A stretch of 64,000 nucleotides of DNA from DATFVA01 sp963764235 (lineage in GTDB: Bacteria; Bacteroidota; Ignavibacteria; Ignavibacteriales; Ignavibacteriaceae). The stretch's first letter is position 1; every line of letters starts with the position of its first letter. Both the position numbers and the translations under genes were made by a program. The DNA is taken from NCBI GenBank assembly GCA_963764235.1, contig CAVXRO010000006.1, positions 496,001 to 560,000 of the forward strand. Direction: 5' to 3'. The notes below the pieces were generated by a model. The model was given only the letters and a program-made list of their open reading frames with translations, did not search any database and was not told where the DNA came from. This document shows positions 55,618 through 64,000 of the stretch, one piece after another.

Positions 55618-56865
55618 ATGAGATATCCGGCCTTCATTCTCACACTTCTGTTCGTAATTTCAATTTGTAAAAATAACTTCGCACAGGGCGAAGCTGCTGT
55701 GCCTTTTTTATTATTACAGCCTTCTCCTTCTTTAGCTGCGATGGGACAAACAGGAACAGCACTTCCTACGAACGATCCTTTCGGATTCATCTGGAATCCC
55801 GCCCAGCTTGGCTATACAAGCCGGCATACTAATCTTTCTTATATTTTTTATCCATCCAAAATTGACTGGATTCCGGCTTTCAATGCCGATCTTGAATTAA
55901 AAGGAATGGCTTTTAATGCGGGGTTTAATTTAAAGGACCTTATCAACTTTCCTTTAAGCGTGGGATTTGGATATTCCAGGAATGAAATTGATTATGGAAA
56001 ATTTTATTTCAATGAAACAGGTGGAACATCCGAACCAAAGGATTATTATAATGCCTATTCGCTTGGGGTCGGTGTTGATTACTTTGTTCAGTTCAATGCC
56101 GGATTTACCATAAAAAATATCACCTCAATAATTTCAAGCCAGCCAGTAGGAGAAGAACAAGGAAGAGGAGAAGCTGAAAGAACTGTCACGGATTTCGGAC
56201 TTCTTATAAATGTCCCGGTAATAAAACTTATTGATCCGGACTTGTACTTTGGGCTTGAAAAAAATAATGAGCTATTACCTTTCTTCAACCTCTCTGTTGG
56301 TTATTCCAAATCAAACATAGGAGATAAAATATATTATATAGATCCTTCCCAGGCTGATCCTTTGCCGAGGATAGACAGGCTTGGATATGGAATTAATACC
56401 GGTATTGATCTAGTCTCGGGAGATTTTCGGATAAATACAATTAGTCTTTCTTTTACGTCAGAAGCGGAAGATATATTAGTTGCAAGAGATTCTATGGGAC
56501 AGTCATCTTACCAATCTACGCTAAGTGATCTCCGTTTCTGGAAGAACATAGTTAATATAGAAGGTGATGAAAGAATTGTTTCCCACGCAGGGTTCAAAAT
56601 TGATTTATTTGAAACTATCTCATTCAGTATGGGCCATTTCTCCGGCCGTGGTTACCAGGATACTAGAAAAACTGATGGTTATGAAATTAGAGCGAAAGGA
56701 TTATTTAAACTTTATGCTTTGTGGGCTATAGCTCCGTTTACTGATTTTCTCAGGGATCATGTAGACATAGCCTATTACCATACTACCTTCTTTTCGGGGG
56801 ACCCGTTTGAAACAGAGATGAACGGTCTTGCCTTCTTTTTTTCAAACCTGGAAAATCTTTTTTAA
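55618..56865 (+). CDS. PorV/PorQ-family outer membrane protein
   Basis: This 415-residue protein has a signal peptide (ends NNFAQG) and the PorV/PorQ-like N-terminus AAVPFLLLQPSPSLAAMGQTGTALPTNDPFGFIWNPAQLGY. It continues as alternating beta-strands typical of an outer-membrane barrel of the FadL type. PorV is the T9SS shuttle that carries cargo to the attachment complex; PorQ acts in cell-surface anchoring. Which of the two this is cannot be told from the sequence. It lies next to a T9SS cargo gene. A bidirectional terminator (56875-56903) separates it from the convergent DUF4382 gene. Confidence 0.82.
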   Translation: MRYPAFILTLLFVISICKNNFAQGEAAVPFLLLQPSPSLAAMGQTGTALPTNDPFGFIWNPAQLGYTSRHTNLSYIFYPSKIDWIPAFNADLELKGMAFNAGFNLKDLINFPLSVGFGYSRNEIDYGKFYFNETGGTSEPKDYYNAYSLGVGVDYFVQFNAGFTIKNITSIISSQPVGEEQGRGEAERTVTDFGLLINVPVIKLIDPDLYFGLEKNNELLPFFNLSVGYSKSNIGDKIYYIDPSQADPLPRIDRLGYGINTGIDLVSGDFRINTISLSFTSEAEDILVARDSMGQSSYQSTLSDLRFWKNIVNIEGDERIVSHAGFKIDLFETISFSMGHFSGRGYQDTRKTDGYEIRAKGLFKLYALWAIAPFTDFLRDHVDIAYYHTTFFSGDPFETEMNGLAFFFSNLENLF

Positions 56866-56874
56866 GGAAATAAA

Positions 56875-56903
56875 AACCCCGACAGCAAAAAACTGCCGGG
56901 GTT
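56875..56903. terminator. Bidirectional terminator
   Basis: AACCCCGACAG and CTGCCGGGGTT pair around a CAAAAAA loop, with an A-rich left side and a T-containing right side. It lies between the convergent porV-like and DUF4382 genes. Confidence 0.85.
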
Positions 56904-56926
56904 AAATCTTTAGGCGCAGGATTATC

Positions 56927-57713
56927 TTAATGGTTAAGATCAATCACGCCGATATCAGTATTATTACCTGCAGTTACATCAACGTTAGTTACAACCGTAT
57001 CAGTATAAGCAATGTTATCGGGATGCACATGTACGTCGTATGTTCCGGCAGGAAGCGCCATCAGGCTGAAAAATCCTTCAGGATCGGGAAATGTGGTTAC
57101 AGTATCAGTTCCGGCTAATGTCCATACTAGTTGCATCGGCATCCACAGGAATAACCTGCCCGGAAATCCTGCCCGAAATAACCATCGGCATTACCCTTAT
57201 TACAGGATTCATCATATACTGGCCGTTCCCGGTTACATGAATAGACCTATCAGCATTGAAATCGAGCAGCAGTTCATAAAGGTTATCGGGTTCGATATCA
57301 AATTCGTGGTTAAGTTTTACACCTGTCTGCATCCCGCTCGGGATAGTCAGCGGGAATGTTACACCATTTACAACAACATTGCTTCCATCACCGAGGATAA
57401 GACGTATCTGTGTATAATGGCCTGCGGTAAGAAAGGTATCACCCAGCACTACGCTGGCACCGTTTGTCAGCTGAAGAAGATCATAAGTATGAGGCACAGG
57501 ATTTATCACCATCCAGTTCCCTTCTGAACTATCCGCCATATGAACTTCCACACGGTTTACAACGATATTAACTTCGTCATACAGTGCGGGCGAGTCGACC
57601 ATCGAAATCTTCAGCTGTCCCTGGCCGGGAGTAGGATTAGTTGAATTATCTTCAGAACATCCTGTATAGAGAAAGATAAGAAGTACAGGAATTATATAGA
57701 TTAGTTTTTTCAT
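56927..57713 (-). pseudogene. DUF4382 lipoprotein, frameshifted
   Basis: Two minus-strand frames form one ~260-residue lipoprotein. The first (57713-~57125, start ATG 57713) has a lipobox (FLYTGC), a Ser/Asn-rich linker, and a DUF4382 domain: LKISMVDSPALYDEVNIVV, then HYTQIRLILGDGSNVVV. The second (to 56927) continues as a carboxypeptidase-regulatory-like (PEGA/CarboxypepD_reg) beta domain: PDPEGFFSLMALPAGTYDVHVHPD. The frame change is a one-base indel near 57125. DUF4382 proteins are cell-envelope proteins of unknown role. It could be a sequencing error. Confidence 0.78.
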
Positions 57714-58124
57714 TATCGCACCATTCATTTTATTGATGTATTTTAATGGAGAGTTATTTTATTATTAATATTGTATAGGGTTAATGTTCCCGCTCACTAT
57801 GTTTTGCATGACAGTAGTGTTGAATTAATTGAATCACAACAATATTGCAGAAAATATACCAGAAACCTTAATTCAGTGCTAGTAGCAAAAGAATCATGCT
57901 TTTTGTCACAAAAAAAAGAAAAATATGGTTTGTTCAGGCGCGTTCTGCTGTATCAGTATGAGAAGTTGAAAGGAAAAAAGTTGATGATAAATATTCGTTT
58001 ATAAATAAGTGTCATCTTCGTCCGTCAAATTGGTCATAGAAAGAATCCTTCTTATAAATGAGGATGAAAAATATTCATCATTAAGCAAAAAAATCGTACA
58101 TCAATAAACATAGACTGATAATAA
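57714..58124. other. Intergenic region, no gene
   Basis: These ~410 bp separate the divergent DUF4382 and AEC-transporter genes. A 77-codon frame at 57771-58004 has no domain, odd composition and no ribosome site; I reject it. AT-rich; promoters for both genes are expected. Confidence 0.55.
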
Positions 58125-59069
58125 GTGCAGAATTTAATTGTAGTTGCAGGTTTAGTCGCGCCTGTATTTCTAATCGTTGCCCTCGGATATTTATTAAAAA
58201 AACTTGGGATGATAAATGACAACTTTGTCAAACTCTCATCCAGGATTGTTTTTTCGGTTTCACTTCCGGCGCTGATCTTTACTGAAATTTCAAAAACCGA
58301 TTTAACCAGTATACTTAACCTTGAACTTATCGGGTTTGCCTACGCCGGAACACTTGTAACGTTCTTTATTTCCTGGATTATTTCTATTCCATTTGTTAAG
58401 CCGGCTACAGACAGGACAGTTTTTATTCAGGGCAGCTTCAGAGGAAATTTTGCTGTAGTGGGACTCGCTTTGATTGCCAATGTTTATGGTATAAATAACC
58501 TTGGGAAAGCATCGCTGCTCCTTGCCTTTACAATACCGATTTATAATACTCTGTCTGTTATTGCATTGACGGTCCCCCTCCGAAAAGAACGTCAGACGAA
58601 TATTAGTCACACAATAATTGAAATTCTCAGGAACCCTCTTGTCCTTGCAGTAGTTTTTTCATTACCCTTTTCAATCTTTAAAATAGAACTTCCTTTTATA
58701 GTAAACAGAACTATAAATTACCTGGCTGCTCTTGCACTCCCTCTTGCACTTCTGGGTATTGGAGGATTTATGAATTTTAAAGAGATAAAAAAGGGTTTCT
58801 CCCTGTCTCTATATTCCACTTTTCTGAAACTGATTGTATTTCCTTTATCAATGACTTACGCTGCATTTCTTTTCGGATTCCGGGGCTACGATCTCGGTAT
58901 TTTGTTTATACTTTTTGCCTGTCCCACTGCTATTGCCAGTTTTATAATGGCTGAGGCCATGGGATCAAACAGTAAGCTCGCCGCGAATATACTACTTATG
59001 ACTACTCTGGCTTCTCTCATCACAATTACACTCGGGCTTTTTATTCTTAAAGAATATAATCTTATCTGA
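58125..59069 (+). CDS. AEC-family transporter (auxin efflux carrier-like)
   Basis: This 314-residue membrane protein has ten hydrophobic helices. The N-terminal region reads VAPVFLIVALGYLLKKLGMINDNFVKLSSRIVF, typical of the AEC family, which exports or imports small organic acids such as malate. A middle charged loop (PLRKERQTNISHT) separates two five-helix halves. The start is GTG 58125; no ATG upstream fits. It is probably monocistronic and is followed by a ferredoxin gene after ~70 bp. The substrate is unknown. Confidence 0.85.
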   Translation: MQNLIVVAGLVAPVFLIVALGYLLKKLGMINDNFVKLSSRIVFSVSLPALIFTEISKTDLTSILNLELIGFAYAGTLVTFFISWIISIPFVKPATDRTVFIQGSFRGNFAVVGLALIANVYGINNLGKASLLLAFTIPIYNTLSVIALTVPLRKERQTNISHTIIEILRNPLVLAVVFSLPFSIFKIELPFIVNRTINYLAALALPLALLGIGGFMNFKEIKKGFSLSLYSTFLKLIVFPLSMTYAAFLFGFRGYDLGILFILFACPTAIASFIMAEAMGSNSKLAANILLMTTLASLITITLGLFILKEYNLI

Positions 59070-59139
59070 TTTCTTTTTTAAAAACCAAACACTATATTCT
59101 CATCATTACAACAAATCTTTTTCAGGGAGAGGATTCTTT

Positions 59140-59373
59140 ATGGAAAAAACTGTAAGCGGATTAAAAATTATAATTGACAGAGATATGTGCATCGGTACTG
59201 CAAACTGCATCAGGGTTGCAGGAGATGTTTTTGAACTTGATAATCAGAAGATTGTAACCTTCAGGCCGGATTTAAAGGAACCGGATCAAAAAAATTTAAT
59301 TGAAGCCTGTTCCGTTTGTCCTGTTAACGCTTTAACTGCTATTGACGGGGATGGAAAACAGATAGTACCCTAA
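59140..59373 (+). CDS. Ferredoxin, three-cysteine type
   Basis: This 77-residue protein has one Fe-S motif: CIGTANC near the start and CSVCP before the C-terminus. Position 2 of the usual CxxCxxC is Thr, so only three ligand Cys remain, as in [3Fe-4S] ferredoxins that serve P450s and other monooxygenases. The partner is not apparent here. A GGGAGAGGA-type site precedes the ATG. It lies between an AEC transporter and a DinB-family gene. Confidence 0.85.
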   Translation: MEKTVSGLKIIIDRDMCIGTANCIRVAGDVFELDNQKIVTFRPDLKEPDQKNLIEACSVCPVNALTAIDGDGKQIVP

Positions 59374-59443
59374 TTTGTAGCATTAAACACATATACAACA
59401 GTAAATAATTATTGTTTAAAATTGAAATAACGGGAGGTGCAGA

Positions 59444-59917
59444 ATGGATGAGAAAGTATTAACCAGTGAGCTCATAAATTTACTGAGTAAGGAACAGGCG
59501 CATGTATCCCTTGAGAATTCGTTAGAACGTTTGAATACTGAGAACCGGGCAAAGAAACCGCAAAAGGGACTGCACTCTGTCTGGGATGAACTGGAACATA
59601 TCAGGATAACTCAGGAGGATATATTAAAATATATGACAGATCCGGATTGGAAATCTCCTTCCTGGCCTGATGAATACTGGCCGGAAGACAGGGAAAAAGT
59701 ATCTGATGAGGAATGGAATAAATCTGTTGAACAATGCATTTCTGACAGGGATGAATTGATAAAAATTATAAAAGAAAAGGGAGGTAATATTACCGGCAAT
59801 ATCCCTCACGCTGAAGTTCATACTTTTCTAAGGGAAATGCTGATTGCGGCCCAGCATAATTCATATCATATTGCACAAATTGCACTGATCAGAAAGATGC
59901 TTGGCAATTGGCGTTAG
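59444..59917 (+). CDS. DinB-family protein
   Basis: This 157-residue protein is of the DinB/YfiT-like four-helix-bundle family. It has the spaced histidines of the metal site (WDELEHIRITQED; HAEVHTFLREML; QHNSYHIAQIALIRKML). Members include bacillithiol/mycothiol-dependent S-transferases and unknown enzymes, so the reaction is undefined. A GGGAGG site lies 8 bp before the ATG. It is followed 55 bp later by an amino acid permease. Confidence 0.85.
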   Translation: MDEKVLTSELINLLSKEQAHVSLENSLERLNTENRAKKPQKGLHSVWDELEHIRITQEDILKYMTDPDWKSPSWPDEYWPEDREKVSDEEWNKSVEQCISDRDELIKIIKEKGGNITGNIPHAEVHTFLREMLIAAQHNSYHIAQIALIRKMLGNWR

Positions 59918-59972
59918 CTTATCCCGGTTTCTTTACAGTGGAACATCGTCATCCTTTTAATTAAATTCTCTT

Positions 59973-62087
59973 ATGTTTGAAGCAATAAAAAGCCGGAAGC
60001 TCAAAAAAGAACTCAGACTGCTTGACGTTTACGCCATTGCAACCGGTACAACTTTGAGCAGCGGTTTCTTCCTGCTGCCGGGACTGGCGGCTGCAATAGC
60101 CGGACCCGCAATCGTTTTAGCCTACCTTCTTGCAATTGTTCCGCTCGTTCCTGCAATGTTTAGCGTAGTAGAACTGGCTACGGCAATGCCGAGAGCCGGA
60201 GGAGTCTACTTCTTTTTGGACAGAACACTTGGCCCTGTTTTCGGTACAATCGGAGGTCTTGGAACCTGGTTTGCCCTAATATTAAAAGTATGCTTTGCCT
60301 TGATTGGAATGGGCGCATATATTGCCCTATTCATTCCATCGGTTTCTATAATACCAGTAGCAGTGACCCTGGCTGTGTTAATTGGAATACTTAATTTATT
60401 CAGCGTTAAAGGCAGCGGCAAGCTCCAGATAATCCTTGTTTTAATCCTGCTCGCGATACTAACGTTGTTTCTCGCCGGGGGAACACCGGAGATAAATTAT
60501 TCCAATTTTAAAGGATTCTTCAATCCCGGTTTTAGCGCAATATTTTCCGCAACAGGACTGGTTTATATCAGTTACGTAGGTATCACTAAAGTTGCAAGTT
60601 TATCTGAGGAGGTAAAAAATCCCGAAAGAAATCTTCCACTGGGAATTTTTCTCTCACTCGGTACTTCTTTCTTTGTATATGGTTTAGGCACCGTTATAAT
60701 GGTTGGGGTTATCCCGATCAATGAACTTATAGGTGATCTCACACCGGCGGCCACAGCCGCTGAAAAATTTGCTGGTAGAACCGGAGTCATTTTAATATCA
60801 ATCGGCGCAATTATTGCATTTATTTCAGTAGCAAATGCCGGTATTCTAAGTGCGTCGCGCTACCCGTTTGCAATGAGCCGCGATCGCATTATGCCGCATG
60901 TTTTTCAACGTCTTTCACATCATGGGATACCATATATATCAATAATTTTAACTATCGCTATAATAGTTGCAGTCATAGTATCCTTTGACCCTACAAAGAT
61001 TGCAAAACTTGCCAGTGCATTTCAACTTCTGATGTTTGCATTCGTTTGTCTCGGTGTAATCGTAATGCGCGAGAGCAGGATCGAATCCTACGATCCCGGT
61101 TACAAATCACCATTATACCCATGGATGCAGCTGGTCGGTGTTGGTGCTGCTGTTTTTCTTATTTTCCAAATGGGATGGCTTGCGATCTCTTTTTCATTAG
61201 GACTGATTGTTCTTGCAGTATTATGGTACAGGTATTTTGCTTACGGTAAAGTCCAGAGGCAGGGAGCGGTTTATCATATTTTTGAAAGACTCGGGAGATC
61301 AAGATATACAGGACTTGACAGCGAGTTAAGAGGGATCCTTAAGGAAAAAGGTTTAAGGGTAACCGATCCTTTTGATGAGATTGTAACCAGAAGCTTCGTC
61401 CTTGATATAAAAGAAAATACGGAATTCAGTGAGGCTGCAAAACAGGCAGCTGTTTTATTTTCGCAAGCTGTTTATGTTGATGCCGATGTACTGGCAAATA
61501 AATTAAACGAGGGAACCAAAATAGGTTTAACTCCGGTAACTCATGGAATAGCATTGCCTCATTTCAGACTCGATAATATTACACAGGCGGAGATGGTGCT
61601 GGTTCGAGCATTAAATGGAGTTCACATAAAGTTTAATAACCCGATAACAGGAAAGCAGGATGATGAGGCTGTGGTTAAAGCTCTGTTCTTTCTTGTCAGT
61701 CCTGAAAAAGATCCTACGCAGCACTTAAGAATACTTGCCCAGATTGCCGGCAGGGTTGATGATGATAATTTTGCTGAAGAATGGGAAAAGGCACGCAACG
61801 ACCAGGAGCTCAAAGAGGCCTTGCTGCACGATGAAAGGCTGCTGCTGGTTCATATTGACCGGCATGAACCCTCCTCCTTTATGATCAATAGGGCACTTCG
61901 GGATATTCACATCCCGAAAGGCTGTCTTGTCGCTTTTCTTAGGAGGGAGGGGGAAACTATTATCCCGGATGGAAACACTCTATTTATGGATGGGGATAAT
62001 CTTACTGTAATAGGCGATCCAAAGAGTCTTGAAGAATTTAAGAAGCAAATTAAGGAATACAGAATATCGAAAAGAATTCTGCCCTAA
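59973..62087 (+). CDS. APC-family amino acid permease fused to EIIA and TrkA_C domains
   Basis: This 704-residue membrane protein has an N-terminal APC-superfamily permease of twelve helices (~1-425), with the start motif VYAIATGTTLSSGFFLLPG. A cytosolic PTS IIA-2-like domain covers ~445-600, with His530 in GIALPHFRL as the phospho-acceptor position. A TrkA_C/RCK_C-like domain ends it (~620-700, VAFLRREGETIIPDGNTLFMDGDNLTVIG). The fusion suggests that the carrier is regulated by phosphorylation and a small ligand. No PTS EI or HPr gene is here. The substrate is unknown. Confidence 0.88.
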   Translation: MFEAIKSRKLKKELRLLDVYAIATGTTLSSGFFLLPGLAAAIAGPAIVLAYLLAIVPLVPAMFSVVELATAMPRAGGVYFFLDRTLGPVFGTIGGLGTWFALILKVCFALIGMGAYIALFIPSVSIIPVAVTLAVLIGILNLFSVKGSGKLQIILVLILLAILTLFLAGGTPEINYSNFKGFFNPGFSAIFSATGLVYISYVGITKVASLSEEVKNPERNLPLGIFLSLGTSFFVYGLGTVIMVGVIPINELIGDLTPAATAAEKFAGRTGVILISIGAIIAFISVANAGILSASRYPFAMSRDRIMPHVFQRLSHHGIPYISIILTIAIIVAVIVSFDPTKIAKLASAFQLLMFAFVCLGVIVMRESRIESYDPGYKSPLYPWMQLVGVGAAVFLIFQMGWLAISFSLGLIVLAVLWYRYFAYGKVQRQGAVYHIFERLGRSRYTGLDSELRGILKEKGLRVTDPFDEIVTRSFVLDIKENTEFSEAAKQAAVLFSQAVYVDADVLANKLNEGTKIGLTPVTHGIALPHFRLDNITQAEMVLVRALNGVHIKFNNPITGKQDDEAVVKALFFLVSPEKDPTQHLRILAQIAGRVDDDNFAEEWEKARNDQELKEALLHDERLLLVHIDRHEPSSFMINRALRDIHIPKGCLVAFLRREGETIIPDGNTLFMDGDNLTVIGDPKSLEEFKKQIKEYRISKRILP

Positions 62088-62203
62088 ATGTGAGCCGCCT
62101 AAATTCATCTGCCCCTGAAAATTCCTCACATTCCGGATCATAATTTAAACCTGTAAGCTGATCAGATGTCTAATTATAAATAAAAGTTAAAACCGGAGAA
62201 GAG

Positions 62204-62983
62204 ATGAGTAAGCTATTTATAAGTGTGGTTTTTGTTTCAGCTCTGCTGTTGACAGGCTGCAGCAGCACGATAGAAATGACAAGTATGCCTGTGCCGGGCA
62301 GCATAAATATTAATGGAGATACGGCTGACTGGGGAACAAACCTGAAATATATTCCTGATGAAAAAGCGGCTGTCGGTATATCCAATGATAATAATTATTT
62401 GTATTTATGCTTAACTACTGGCGATATGAGTAAAGTTATGCCTATGTTCGCAGGAGGGTTCACGGTCTGGCTGGACAATGAGAACAACAGTGACGCTGTA
62501 ATCGGGGTAAAGTATCCCCTGCATAATATTGTAAATGAATCACGTATCATGGTTAACCCGGGCGAGTTCAGGGAGAAGGGAAGGGGAATGATGATTTCAA
62601 AAATGATTAAGAACCAGAATGAAATAAGAATATTGAATAAGAACAATTACCCGGTGACGGTGATATCAACTTCAGACAGCAGCGGACTTAAAGCAGCAAT
62701 AGGCTATAACAACGATCAGTTCATTTATGAGCTAAGGGTTCCTTTGGAAATTGATGATCAGAATAAATACGGAATTGAGGCAAAGCCCGGCGACAAGCTT
62801 CTGGTTAAGCTTGAAACTGAAAAACCTGAAAGAGATAACTTCGGCGGAAGGGAAAGAATGAGGCCTCCGGGAGGTGAGATGGGAGGAGGTTTTCCGGGAG
62901 GGAACAGAGGTATGAGGCCTGGCGAAGACAAGGATAATTTCTTTGAACCGATCGATTTTTCTCTTGAGGTTACTTTACATTAG
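62204..62983 (+). CDS. Lipoprotein with CBM9-like domain
   Basis: This 259-residue protein has a lipoprotein signal with LLTGCSS as lipobox. Residues ~30-200 resemble a carbohydrate-binding CBM9-like (DOMON-like) beta-sandwich: INGDTADWGTNLKYIPDE, VAVGISNDNNYLYLCL and TVWLDNENNSDAVIGVKYPL. The C-terminal ~45 residues are Gly/Arg/Pro-rich (RPPGGEMGGGFPGGNRGMRPGED), likely disordered, followed by a short end. Its final four bases overlap those of lpxA, encoded convergently. The function is unknown. Confidence 0.68.
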   Translation: MSKLFISVVFVSALLLTGCSSTIEMTSMPVPGSININGDTADWGTNLKYIPDEKAAVGISNDNNYLYLCLTTGDMSKVMPMFAGGFTVWLDNENNSDAVIGVKYPLHNIVNESRIMVNPGEFREKGRGMMISKMIKNQNEIRILNKNNYPVTVISTSDSSGLKAAIGYNNDQFIYELRVPLEIDDQNKYGIEAKPGDKLLVKLETEKPERDNFGGRERMRPPGGEMGGGFPGGNRGMRPGEDKDNFFEPIDFSLEVTLH

Positions 62984-63795
62984 GTTCGTTTAACATCTGT
63001 TCTTGATGCTTCCAGGGCTCTGCCGTTTTTTCCGGCTGCACTGGATTCAACCGATTCTATCAATTCGCGGATATATACATTTCCTTCAAACTCGCCCTGT
63101 TTAAGCAGTTTGATTTTTTCCTGCCTGGGTATTTCATCAACAAACAGAATTATGAAAGCTTTCCTGAGCAGGGAAATATCAGCCTGACTGAAATTTTTTC
63201 GTTTCAGTCCCTCGGTATTTATGCTTCTTTCCCTTGAGGGATTACCTTCAAGTATAACGAATGGAGGAACGTCTCTGTTTACTCTGCTCATAAAACCTAT
63301 GAAGCAGTTCCGGCCTATCGTCACAAACTGGTGAACACCAACAAGTCCTCCTAAATAAGCAAAATCATTAATGATAATATGACCCGCAAGCTGTGTTCCG
63401 TTAGCGATAATTATATTGTCGCCCAGCATGCAATCGTGGGCGACATGGGTATAGGCCATTAAAAGATTATTGTTCCCTATAATGGTTTTACCTTCATTAG
63501 CAATTGTTCCCTGCTGAATGGTAACGTACTCTCTGATCGAATTATTATCGCCGATAATAACTTCTGAAGGTTCACCTTTATATTTAAGATCCTGGTTTAT
63601 GTTCCCAACCACTGCTCCGGGATGAATAACATTTCCGCGTCCCAGCTTCAGGGGACCATAAAGAACTGTATGATCCTTTAAAATACAGCCGTCACCTATT
63701 TCAACTTTCCCCCGGACAACACAGTAAGCCCCGATCTCAACATTATTTCCGAGTGTTACTTCTTCATCTATGATTGCTGTAGGGTGAATGTTCAT
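62980..63795 (-). CDS. lpxA: UDP-N-acetylglucosamine acyltransferase
   Basis: LpxA (271 residues from ATG 63795) adds the first (R)-3-hydroxyacyl chain to UDP-GlcNAc for lipid A. The left-handed beta-helix hexapeptide repeats begin at MNIHPTAIIDEEVTLGNNVEIGAYC and include the catalytic His in AYTHVAHDCMLGDN. A longer frame reaches 63873, but the extra residues are hydrophobic and unlike the family. The C-terminal tail (ESVESSAAGKNGRALEASRTDVKRT) is longer than in E. coli LpxA. The stop overlaps the convergent lipoprotein gene by four bases. Confidence 0.93.
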   Translation of the reverse strand: MNIHPTAIIDEEVTLGNNVEIGAYCVVRGKVEIGDGCILKDHTVLYGPLKLGRGNVIHPGAVVGNINQDLKYKGEPSEVIIGDNNSIREYVTIQQGTIANEGKTIIGNNNLLMAYTHVAHDCMLGDNIIIANGTQLAGHIIINDFAYLGGLVGVHQFVTIGRNCFIGFMSRVNRDVPPFVILEGNPSRERSINTEGLKRKNFSQADISLLRKAFIILFVDEIPRQEKIKLLKQGEFEGNVYIRELIESVESSAAGKNGRALEASRTDVKRT

Positions 63796-63856
63796 TTCAC
63801 TTTTTAATTTTACTACTGTAAAAAATAATGAATATTTGAACAAATTGGGGTAAATA

Positions 63857-63888
63857 AAAAAGGCCCATCGCAATGACAGGCCTTTAAT
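63857..63888 (-). terminator. Terminator-like hairpin
   Basis: On the minus strand AAAGGCC pairs with GGCCTTT around a 13-base loop, followed by a run of T. It terminates the partial gene at 63904. Confidence 0.65.
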
Positions 63889-63903
63889 TCATTTTTTATA
63901 CAT

Positions 63904-64000
63904 TTATTCTACTTCCGGTTTTCCTCTCAAAGAATCCCAGATCATATAGACGCAAAGAAGAGCAAACATAATTAATGCAAGCAGTTCCGCCGAATGCGAT
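63904..64000 (-). CDS. C-terminus of a small membrane protein (partial)
   Basis: The last ~32 codons of a minus-strand gene enter from the right edge: a hydrophobic helix (ELLALIMFALLCVYMIW) and a charged end DSLRGKPEVE, then TAA. The rest lies outside the window, so the product is unknown. Confidence 0.6.
   Translation of the reverse strand, partial: SHSAELLALIMFALLCVYMIWDSLRGKPEVE

Noticed and set aside
57771..58004. 77-codon plus-strand frame
   Set aside because: No ribosome site, odd composition, and intergenic position.

Overview
The window looks like chromosome of a Gram-negative bacterium of the Bacteroidota/Chlorobi group, most likely an Ignavibacteria-type lineage (inference). Evidence: three secreted proteins end in NPFNPST-type type IX secretion (T9SS) sorting domains and a PorV/PorQ-like protein is present. 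Lipid A genes (lpxA, lpxB, lpxK) show an outer membrane. A pduS-pduT microcompartment pair and a UPF0182 protein also occur. No rRNA, CRISPR array or prophage was seen; one tRNA, an initiator-type tRNA-Met, lies at 13519-13591.

Layout. 1-6.6 kb: a gingipain-like (C25) secreted protein gene is cut in two by a 1.49-kb insertion sequence with iterated ends, next to a secreted FG-GAP protein. 6.6-13.5 kb: an AT-rich accessory stretch ending at the tRNA. It holds decayed genes (in-frame stops, frameshifts), a NarL-type histidine kinase/response regulator pair, a small secreted protein with a membrane partner, and two DUF3892-like genes. Six copies of an 18-bp palindrome (ATTAGTA-N4-TACTAAT) lie upstream of these transcription units, so I propose them as operators of the encoded response regulator. 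13.8-20.3 kb: a broken and an intact GAF-PP2C phosphatase, a UPF0182 membrane protein and a STAS antagonist (partner-switching parts). 20.5-22.4 kb: an isolated pduS-pduT pair. 22.5-43.9 kb: a membrane-anchored MutS-like ATPase, then a long minus-strand housekeeping block: gpsA-plsY, ispD-queA, ppdK, lpxK-acyltransferase-lpxB-ICMT-HAD-T9SS protein-smc-GH2-like membrane protein, tpiA.

44-57.7 kb: an MFS transporter, a MITE-like repeat, a frameshifted BNR-repeat exoprotein, a clostripain/caspase-fold protein, a Yip1-family protein, a TPR-CHAT protein whose catalytic His appears replaced by Gln, a DUF4397 T9SS cargo, a PorV-like protein and a frameshifted DUF4382 lipoprotein. 58-64 kb: an AEC transporter, a three-cysteine ferredoxin, a DinB-family protein, an APC permease fused to EIIA and TrkA_C-like domains, a lipoprotein, lpxA and the end of a small membrane protein.

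The best candidate for something undescribed is the palindrome-marked, two-component-linked island at 6.8-13.4 kb. Next come the CHAT/C11 caspase-fold neighbourhood (48.7-53.8 kb) and the GH2-like/membrane fusion beside smc. All functional statements come from reading motifs by eye; no database search was run.
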